Part shown: piece after piece, positions 55,277 through 64,000 of the stretch
Numbering within the stretch: the stretch's first letter is position 1
Layout: each line of letters opens with the position of its first letter
Assembly (NCBI GenBank): GCA_037975125.1
Contig: CM075853.1
Location: 87,399,859 to 87,463,858, forward strand
Origin: Latrodectus hesperus
Taxonomy: Eukaryota; Arthropoda; Arachnida; Araneae; Theridiidae
Length of the DNA stretch: 64,000 nucleotides
Reading direction: 5' to 3'
The notes under the pieces: generated by a model
Seen by the model: the letters and a program-made list of their open reading frames with translations, nothing else
The model's database searches: none
Told to the model about the DNA's origin: nothing
Translations under genes and position numbers: made by a program

Positions 55277-55576
55277 GTCCACCAGATCCGGTAAGGAACT
55301 GCGTAATAGCTAATAGATCTCAAACTTGGATTATGGTAGAGTGTGAAGCAGGTTACAATGGTGGTTTGCAACAGAAATTCCATTTGGATGTCTACAATTC
55401 GGCCGTCGACCATCTGCAGGTTAACATGACCTCTAGGGATGCTCCTGTATTTTCCGTGACCAAGCTGCCTCCTGGTACACCCTTTGTTTTCGTGATATCG
55501 GCTTCTAATGAGAAGGGTAGGAGTAATACAGTGGCGCTAGTTGGCAACACTCTTTCAGTGCGTGACCTTGAGACAG
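55277..55576 (+). CDS. Sidestep-family protein, fibronectin type III exon
   Basis: This exon encodes the single FN3 domain that follows the last Ig domain in Sidestep-family proteins. It is 300 nt with phase 1 at both ends: GT completes Gly with the G of the previous exon, 99 codons follow, and a final G is left for the next exon. The acceptor is CCTATATTTAG and the donor is GTTAGT at 55577. Family marks are GPPDPVRNC at the start, VECEAGYNGGLQQKFHLDVY (Cys22, paired in principle with Cys8), and LPPGTPFVFVISASNEKGRS. Possible N-glycosylation sites are Asn12 (NRS) and Asn49 (NMT). The transmembrane exon expected next is not in the window. The Met at 55198 is intronic. Confidence 0.94.
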
Positions 55577-58086
55577 GTTAGTTTCTCTTTGCACGTAGCA
55601 AATCCATCATTTTTTTAATTACAATGACACAATTAAACAGATGTTACTTTACAGTTGATTAACTTACGTTGATAATTTAATTGCAAAGCCAAATAATCTA
55701 ATAAATAAAATTGACTTGGATTTAATTTTTGTCACAGAAACAACTTGAATAAATGGTTTATGGTATCTTCCGTTCATTGATAAAAATAATTAGTATATTT
55801 CTAAGTAATTTTATGTGATTTTTTTACTATGTAAATTTCTGAGATCAATAATCCTCTTCAAAATATTTCCCATATAAAAATTGGTGTAACATAGAGAGTA
55901 AAGCAGTGATATTTTTTTAGGGAAAACGTGAACTAAATTATTTATCACAGGTTCTCACAAATATCTGCTGTGAAGAAAGATGAAGGAAGTGCCAGAAACA
56001 ATCACGCTGAATTATTTTTATCACAATATTTACTGTTGACCGTTATTATAAAAAATTATTAGAAAACCTGCTACATAATGAAATTCAAGATTATTCTCAG
56101 TATCCTCTCAACATGGACCTCCAAACTGTTTTATTGATCCATTCTTCGTATATTGAAAAGAATTTTTCAGGGCCCTTATAGGAAGATATCGTTACAACAC
56201 AATCCTACATAATAACCAAATTTCACTTTCCGTCAAGCAAAACATCCTAATTTGATCCAGAATTCAATATTTGACAAATATCTGTAGCTTGGATGTAAAT
56301 CAGAATTGATTTTCTCAGCATTTACAACACTGAAGCCCAGAAAAGAAAATTCTAATGAGAAGCTTATTCATTAAAATAACTTGAGGGACTTTTTTTCTCA
56401 TGTAATAAATAAAGGTTATCTTCGGTTTTCTCTACAGAAGTGAATTGCATTTGAATAAATTTATTTCTGTTCATTACTCAAACTTCTTACATTGATTTAA
56501 AAAATTTATGCACTTAATCTTCAGAATTTGAAACTGCTCCATGTAACTTGCTTGCAATAATTAAAATTTATATTTCATCATTAAAAAATTTATATTTTTA
56601 TCATTAAAAACACTATTACATTATTAACAACTTAGAACACTTTTTTTCTTACAGCAAGAAAACACATATATGAGAAGCATAAGAAACTGAAAATTGCCTT
56701 CGCTTGTAACAGACAAAAATTAAATTCAAATAGCTATATTTTATTTATTTAGTTCTTTCACAAAATGTATTTTTCCTATTGGAACCACAATTACAAACTT
56801 TTCTAGATTATATATATAATTACCATAAGAAGAGATTATTATAATAGACAAGATATTAAGGCTCTATAAAATTAGTGATAAAAATAATATTTACAAAAAT
56901 TATCGCTTTCATTTTTATATATTCACGCTTCCTTTTTACAGCACAAATCTTTCATGATATTGAATAAATGGGAAGCAAGATTACATATTAAAAAATAAAC
57001 TTTTATCTAATTCTCAATCTAATCCAATACTTGAAGTAAAATTTTATGATTAATAACCATTATAAACCAACTGAAGGATTTTCATTTTAACTTAAATTCC
57101 ATGTAATATATAACGGTAATAACATCATAAATACCAGGAATTGTGAGAACTGTATGATGCCAATATCAAATAAATAATAAAATAAATAATAACTTTTTGT
57201 AAGTCATAACATTGAGAATACTTACCTTTTTCTCCACGCTTTTTTCCTAAAGATGGATGGTTTTCAACTATTTGACGCTCCGTAATCTATTTTCACGATA
57301 AGAAAAGAATACCTTTCTTATCCTGTTGATAAATAATGATATTTCTCAAATCATTTCATCTGATAAATCCCTTCAATCATTCTCAATTTATATATTGTTA
57401 ACAATCCCATGACATTATTCATTAGAACTACAAGCAAAATGAATTAAATGTAAATTTTCACATATGATAGTAAAGTTAAAAAGGAAATCGTGATTTTAGG
57501 AAATTAAAAATAAATGTTTAAAATTAAAAGACAAATTATTTTAAGTTTAATTGTTTAAAATAATTTTATATCCCTGATTAAGCACTTAAGCTAATTTTCT
57601 GACATATTTTATTACAAAAAATGTGCTGTAAAAGTAGCAAGAAGTATAATAAATATGTTAATTATAAAGATAATAACATGACATGCTTGGAATAACACAA
57701 TTAAATAGTTGATGATTCTTAAGATTTCATGTATTTTCTGAATGTATGAAATGTATATATTTATTTAAATAAAGATTAAATCATATTTAAGTAAATGTAA
57801 TTAATTAAAGAAATTGTCTAGTTTAAAGTAATTGCATCACTAAACATGATGTAAAATATAAAAAATTGCAAGACAAAAGATAAAGATTTAATATAAATGA
57901 TAAAAATGTATCTATTTTCATTTAAAATATTCTTAGTATAAAATTTTATTTGTGACTACAAATATATTTGAAGTCATTATTAGCATTTGATATTGTTATA
58001 TTTTCTTTAAATTATTGTCATGGCTTAAAAGAAATTCATTAATTTATGAATTAAATAATTTAATTATTCATTCTAGAGAGGGAATA

Positions 58087-58330
58087 TTTTATATCAGTTT
58101 CGCTAAATTTGGGTTAAACTGAAAAAAAGTGCTTGTGTGTCTATGAATAGCACAAGAAAATATATTTTTATCCTATGACATTTCGAAAAGGAATCTTTAA
58201 AATAAAGTTTATATCGCAAGATGAGAGTTGCTGTGAAATGGTTAAACTAACAAGAAAAAAATCCTTGTGCATTATAAAGAAAGCTAAAGAAAATATATTT
58301 TAATCCTATTACATTTCGAAAATAAATATT
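58087..58330. repeat. Tandem duplication, unit about 120-125 bp
   Basis: Units at about 58087 and 58207 share TTTATATC, GGTTAAACT, CTTGTG, GAAAATATATTTT, ATCCTAT and ACATTTCGAAAA in order. Confidence 0.75.
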
Positions 58331-59184
58331 TTTCTATATATAATTTTTCATAAAAGTGTGTAGCTTTATCCCTATAATTCTTCAATGACAATCTAAACAG
58401 AAAATGCAAAAATAATCAATATTCTCGTATGTTTTCATCGTGCAATTTAACTCTTAACATCAAAGTTAAATACCAGATGATAAATGATGGTCAAAAAGTT
58501 GTTTGACACAAATTCACTTTTTTTAAAGAGAGTTAAATACAGTTATCTGCTCTTAAAATTACAGAGTAACATTTCAACAGGAACATTAAGTCGATGGATA
58601 AATAAAAAACTTCTAAAAATATTAATGAAAGCTTTAAAAGCCTTCTTTTCATCTGTACCTTTTGAAATTTTACTTTAAGACGATATTATCATTCAATAAT
58701 GGTTTTATTCCTAGGAATTTAATCACAACTATTTAAATCATAATTTATTGGTGTCAATTTTTGGTTAAGCCATAGTTTCAATGAACAAAAAATAAACCGT
58801 TTTATTTTATAAATTTGACAGTTTGTAAAATGATATAGAAATATTTGCTTTTTTATAATTAAAATTATTTCCTATGACAAAAAATGCATGATTAATAATA
58901 TTCGATTTTGAGTTTTAGTTATAATAGATTTTTTGTGACTTTTCAGTATGCATTTGTTAATAATGTCTTTTCTTTGAAAACTTTTATAAAAATTATATTT
59001 TATAGTGATTATATATAAGATATTATATTATAGATAATGTAATCAACGTCAAAACGTATTGAGTCTTGATTTCATTGTAATTATTTCAACAAAATTTCAA
59101 ATTCTGGAATTTTCAAGAAATTAATTACTTGAATTTATTTTCTATTAACAAATTTATTTAATAAATATATTTATTTAATAAATG

Positions 59185-59462
59185 TTCTTGTGGTCAGCGC
59201 GTGCCTGACAGCGGATAGGGAAGTCCTGGATTTGAAGAATCCCGGTTCGGGCATAGATGTACTTTCTCTCTCTATCTATCCTGTTTTTGTCCTTTCTTTG
59301 TATGAATGGGTTGTGAATGGTTGCCTACTCTATAAACGAGTACCCGCGGCATGTGTGTACTGATGAAATCGGACTCCACACCAAAATAAGGTTCAGTTGG
59401 AAAAATGCAGCAGCGCACCCCATAATGGTGTATTATCCTAGCTGGCACATGACAACAACAAC
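59185..59462 (+). mobile_element. 5'-shortened tRNA-derived SINE with (AAC)n tail
   Basis: Direct repeats ATTTAATAAATG (59173-59184) and ATTTAATTAATG (59463-59474) flank it with one mismatch. The start lacks about 13 bases of the head seen at 40345, so the A box is cut. The B box region carries a 3-base insertion (GGATTTGAAGAATCC), so transcription is unlikely. The middle matches 40345; the tail (GTTCAGTTGGAAAAATGC to GACAACAACAAC) does not, and resembles the ends at 5180, 26803 and 16701 instead. Confidence 0.88.
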
Positions 59463-61269
59463 ATTTAATTAATGTTAAGAATATGGATCGATTCAATGAA
59501 ATTATATTTACAATACTTTTCAGCTTAATATTTGGTAAAAAAATTTTAACTTTGATGAAACTATCAATAAATTTAACAATCCTCCTCATTTTAATGGACT
59601 CGCTTCTTATTTTTTTTCTTAAATGGTAAAAGAAAAACATAACTAATATTAAAATTATCGAGACTAAAATGAAGCCTTAATACATTGTTCCCACATGAAT
59701 ATTTTGCATTAAAATTGCCTAATGACAACTGACTCTCTCATGAAAATTTAGTATGATATCTAACAGAATATGTGTTAAACTCACATAGGAATTTAGAACT
59801 TCTGATCTCATTAAGACGTCAATATAAAAGAAGTAAAAATTAAATGGTTTTTAAATGGAATTAAATTATTCTTAGCTCGCAAGAAAATCGATAGAATCAT
59901 CCAAAAGCTTAATGCCGAATAGTAAGGAAAACAACCCAACTTTTGTATTTAATTTCCACTGAGTTTAAATTAAACTGTTTCTTAAACTTTATCAAAAATA
60001 AATCATGAATGATAAATATGCAGTTAAGAAATAATGTATGACCAAAGTATTTTAACTAATAAAAAACACAAATACAGGACAATTAAAGAATAGTTTTCGA
60101 AAAAATGAGCACGAGAATATGAGACACATTTAGTGTAATATAGGACAAATTATTTCAGTCATGCCATGGCATAAGAAATGTGTACAAATTTTGTCCTTCA
60201 TGCAAAGTTCCTTAAATTAACTTTTTGAATAGATATTTTTAAATAAAATTTGATAATTAAAAATTTTTAAATCCGCATTTTTAATCAAAAATTTTAATTA
60301 TAGTTTTACAATAATTCCATTGTTTACCGTATAAACTAGAAAATTTGTATTATTAAATTTCTTAAGTAAACCGTCGTTATTCTTTATATTAATACTGAAG
60401 TAGAAAGTGTGTTATTTTCTAGATTTAGAACTTTGTAATTATTAGACTTATTTGTAATTACTTTAAATATTCCTGAATTCGGTTGGTTTTCTGGTTTCTG
60501 GTGTAAGAATTATTTGCAAGTTCTTTAACGAGCAAAATAATACAATTCTACTAAATTAACGCTTATCAATTTATGCACTCATTAATCAAAACTGCAAATC
60601 ATTAAAAAAAGTGTAGGTCAATAATATAAATGAATCTGCAGAACCATTTGAAGTGTTTTTACCTGGTGGCAGCATCTGGCAATGTTTCAAAAGATAAGTC
60701 GTTTAAATTATCATAACTATAACACGAAAAAAACGCAAAACAATAATAATCATAACATTTGTAGGTAAATGCGACAGTAAAAAGAACAATACTGAAATAA
60801 AAAAAATATTTTTTGGGAACGTAATATTGGCAGACTCACACAATATATTTTGTTACATTATCATAACAGAACGATTTAAAATGATTCGTATGATAATAAA
60901 TATTTTAACTAAAATAAAAGTTCCTTTCTATTTTGCAGTTTGTATATTATTTTGTATAAAACCATCATTAATTCCATGCTTAATTTCAAAATGAAATCTC
61001 ATAGCTGTTGATGAAAATGAAGTAGTTTTCCTTAGAAATAAATTCTCTGTAAATAAATGCAAATCACAATCATCGATTTTTGAGTTATTTTCGTAGAAAG
61101 ACTGGGAAAATGTATCTATAAGAATTTTTAAACATCAACTGTAACTTTACGCAAACTTCCGAAAGGACTTCTCTTACTTTATTCCGTAAAAATTTAAGAA
61201 TAAAAACTAGAAAAATCTCCAGCATCCACAAATATCACGTAAAAGCAGAAACATACTTTCCAAATCATT

Positions 61270-61330
61270 TAGTATAGAAGGAATCGAACTCGTGTGACTC
61301 CTCTCTCAATACCAATACCTTAATAAATCC
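61270..61330 (-). other. Possible tRNA/SINE head fragment
   Basis: The minus strand contains GAGTTCGATTCC, a B box-like match, preceded by GAGAGGAGTCACAC. No A box, body, tail or target duplication is visible, so this may be chance. Confidence 0.2.
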
Positions 61331-64000
61331 ATAAAGGAACAACATATCTAGTAGTCTTTTTGTGATGTTATTCACTTATATTTCAGCAAGCTTGTTTTAT
61401 TAATTAAAAAAAGCATTTTGTAAACTGCTAGAAACACTTTTTTCTCATTCAGAATAATCCACAAAAGCTTTAAAATAAATAATCCTGTTTCAAATAGTTA
61501 CTTCTTTTAAATATAAAACATTGTATCTTTATGAACCCAATATTATATTATTCCCTCTTTTAAGAATCCTATTAAATATTATTTAATGCAGCTAATTTTA
61601 ATAAGCGTTGCACTCGATCTTACTTTCATAAAGCTTTCTTATCTTTTCGCATTTCATAAAACAAAAGAACTGTTTATGGGTCACAATCTTAAAGTAATTC
61701 TAACCCTCTTTAAAATTAAAGGAAATTATAATCTCCAATTTACAGTTTTCTATCTTTGTTTTAAAAGGATGCAATAAATTAGTTCAATTTATAAAAAAGT
61801 AGCTGTTATTGTGGTGTACTTTTTATATCTGTAATTTTATCGTAGAACTCTTGTGAAAGAATTTTGAAAATAAATGTTTGGTAAGATCTGTGTAAGTTTA
61901 TCTCATGGGGAAATTAATTGAAATTCTTAAAATTTTCTAATTATTTATCTTTTGCAATATCATGTTTTTAATTTTATGATAAGAGTAATTATTGAATTAA
62001 AATAAAACTTTTAAAGTTTATTTATTCATATACTATTATTAATTATCATATAATTAATATATTCTTATTAATAAATTTATTTCAATTACCCTGCTAAAGA
62101 ATAAGAGTATTTGAAATGCTCCATTATTTTATGAATATACCCTCATTGAAATATATCTTGAAATATTATAATATAGGAGGAAACATTTCTGGTTACCCAT
62201 CATTGAAAATTATTAAATCCTATAAATTTCTAGAATCTTAAATTCTTTATCAAAAGGAAAATAATAATAAAGCTTAGTACTGAAAACTTGGAAGTAACCA
62301 TTTTTAAAAGATTTCAATATCTGTAAAAAAAGCAAATAAAAATAATACTTTTTTAATGCATAGTTTTACATCTTTATCAAGATATGAGTTATAACATTCA
62401 TTACCGTAAACTTTTACAGCTTTCCAAAATTGTAGAGTGACTGCATTTTATTATGAGTAAACCAGACTGAGACTATAACTTTTACTGGATTTTAATAACT
62501 TCCATTCATTCTATTCAAAAATTCTTATTTATTTCTATTTATATAAGTGATGCATAACCATTTAATCTTTATCATGGCAAACAAATATATAAGTTAAATA
62601 TTGCCTATGAAAAATGATTTACCAACGGATGAAGAAAGTAGGCTATACAGTACAAACAAGTAATTTATCTTATAAAATTAAAATTAATTTACCAAAATTG
62701 AGAAAAGTGCATAGTTCTAAGAATTAAGATATGATTCGTTTCACTGTATTTAACTTAAAACACAATTTGTAATATATTACTTGTGATGTTCTTTAGTAAA
62801 ATATTACAATTAAATCCGATGTTATTTTTCTGTCAGTATAATTCAAGCATTAAGTATATATAAATGCATATATCTGAGATGCTAATATGGTCTGGCTAGA
62901 GTCGAAAAAAATACATTTTTATTTTCTTAAAAAAAAAAGAAATATGTTTAAAAGTGTTAACCACAAAGTCTAGACGTAAACCATAATATTCATTAATGTG
63001 GTTATGCGTAAAAGTTTTAAGATCAAACTAATTTTACCATAAATTTTTTCTCTAATTTATTAGTCCTATGATCATTTAGTATTTGAATTTGAGATATTTT
63101 TTCAGATATATAAATTGTTGCTGATTTTTGCACAAATGTATGCAGACATGCTCGTATACAAATCCTTTCGCAATTTATTTGACTATGTAGAAGTTTTGTT
63201 GAATAAATTTTCACCCTCAATAACTGTAAATTGAATTAACATATTAATTTTATCCTTGCATTAGAAGCATTACATTAATTAGATCTCAACTCTTTCTTTT
63301 AAGTTAGAGAATTTGTAAATTCAACTTTTCAATCTCAATTTAAATTAAATAAAATCCCTAATTAACAACAATATAATTAATTTGTTATACACGGGTACAT
63401 ATTAGTAAAAGAAAATTGTTTTCTGTACAAACTCTATTTAGAAATCTACAAATTAATTACTTTTGTCTTAATTTGACCTGAACATCTACCTTTTTAATAC
63501 GGCATATAAGAAATATTCTCTTGTTGTATTTTAAAATTTGCCAAGTTTAAAATAACATGCAAACTCAATTAATCTTTCTCCATCTAATTTAATTTAATTA
63601 AGTAGCTGATAAGCGTATTTTGGGTTTAAAAATACAAATAAACTTTATATAACTTTATTAATTGAGAATGAAATTAGTTTCAAAACAAAAGATCACTATT
63701 GGAATTTCTTAATGAGTAAAACTACATGCTTTTGTTAAATTTTTTTATTTGGTCTAAAATTCTACTTATAATCTCTACGACTACTAATTAAATCAGGGAC
63801 TCAAATGATTAAATTTTACAAAATGTGTCAAGAATTATATGAAATAGACTAAATAATACGTTTTTTCGGAAGTGCCTTGTACTTTATTTAAATATCATCA
63901 AATCTTTCTAAATTTTGGTAGTTACATTGAAAAGGTTATGCGTAGTTAATTAGTTTTAAAAAGTTTTGGAGAGGTTATTTATTATTGTGTCATAATAAAA

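Larger units (their letters stand above)
55577..64000 (+). other. Start of the next Sidestep-family gene intron
   Basis: Intron sequence begins with GTTAGT and runs to the window edge, at least 8,424 bases. It contains a duplication near 58.1-58.3 kb and a SINE at 59185. I looked for a hydrophobic transmembrane exon flanked by phase 1 sites and found none. The rest is AT-rich without recognisable features. Confidence 0.8.

Noticed and set aside
61586..61777. Hydrophobic 63-codon frame as the missing transmembrane exon
   Set aside because: No phase 1 acceptor and donor pair fits, and the hydrophobic run contains charged and polar breaks unlike a membrane span.

Overview
The window is animal genomic DNA, strongly AT-rich, with long introns, very long (TA)n microsatellites, tRNA-derived SINEs, Tc1/mariner transposons and 5'-truncated LINE pieces. 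The gene family, the transposase types and the repeat content fit an arthropod. An arachnid, probably a spider, is my best guess, but that is inference and no species can be named.

One cellular gene crosses the whole window on the + strand. Three exons (3041-3331, 13802-14089, 55277-55576) encode consecutive extracellular domains of a Sidestep-family immunoglobulin-superfamily cell-surface protein: the penultimate Ig domain, the last Ig domain and the fibronectin type III domain. All four visible splice junctions are phase 1. The split codons close cleanly to Tyr (T+AT) and Gly (G+GT). The introns between them are 10,470 and 41,187 bases. Upstream Ig exons and the downstream transmembrane and cytoplasmic exons lie outside the window.

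Everything else is intronic, layered with mobile elements. From left to right: a Tc1-like transposase relic at the left edge (1-691); a SINE (5180-5478); a 5'-truncated non-LTR retrotransposon with RNase H and a CCHC finger and a 12-bp target duplication (8749-9961); a second SINE type (10431-10815); a near-palindromic MITE-like hairpin (12023-12292); an older RNase H relic and an old SINE (16.0-16.9 kb); a short SINE (26803-26982); a complete but inactive mariner-like element with about 165-bp terminal inverted repeats, sitting in a TA microsatellite (33538-35141); a complete but inactive Tc1-like element (39346-41184) carrying a nested SINE (40345-40644); a decayed antisense retroelement ORF (about 51.65-52.3 kb); and another SINE (59185-59462).

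The most notable pattern is that the SINEs are mosaics: the same 3' tail is joined to two different tRNA-like heads, and the same head is joined to two different tails. Several GC-richer islands in the introns (near 11.6, 20.8, 29.1, 32.6 and 43.0 kb) have no repeat signature and are candidate regulatory elements of the Sidestep-family gene. I found no prokaryotic-type system, CRISPR array, rRNA or functional tRNA gene.
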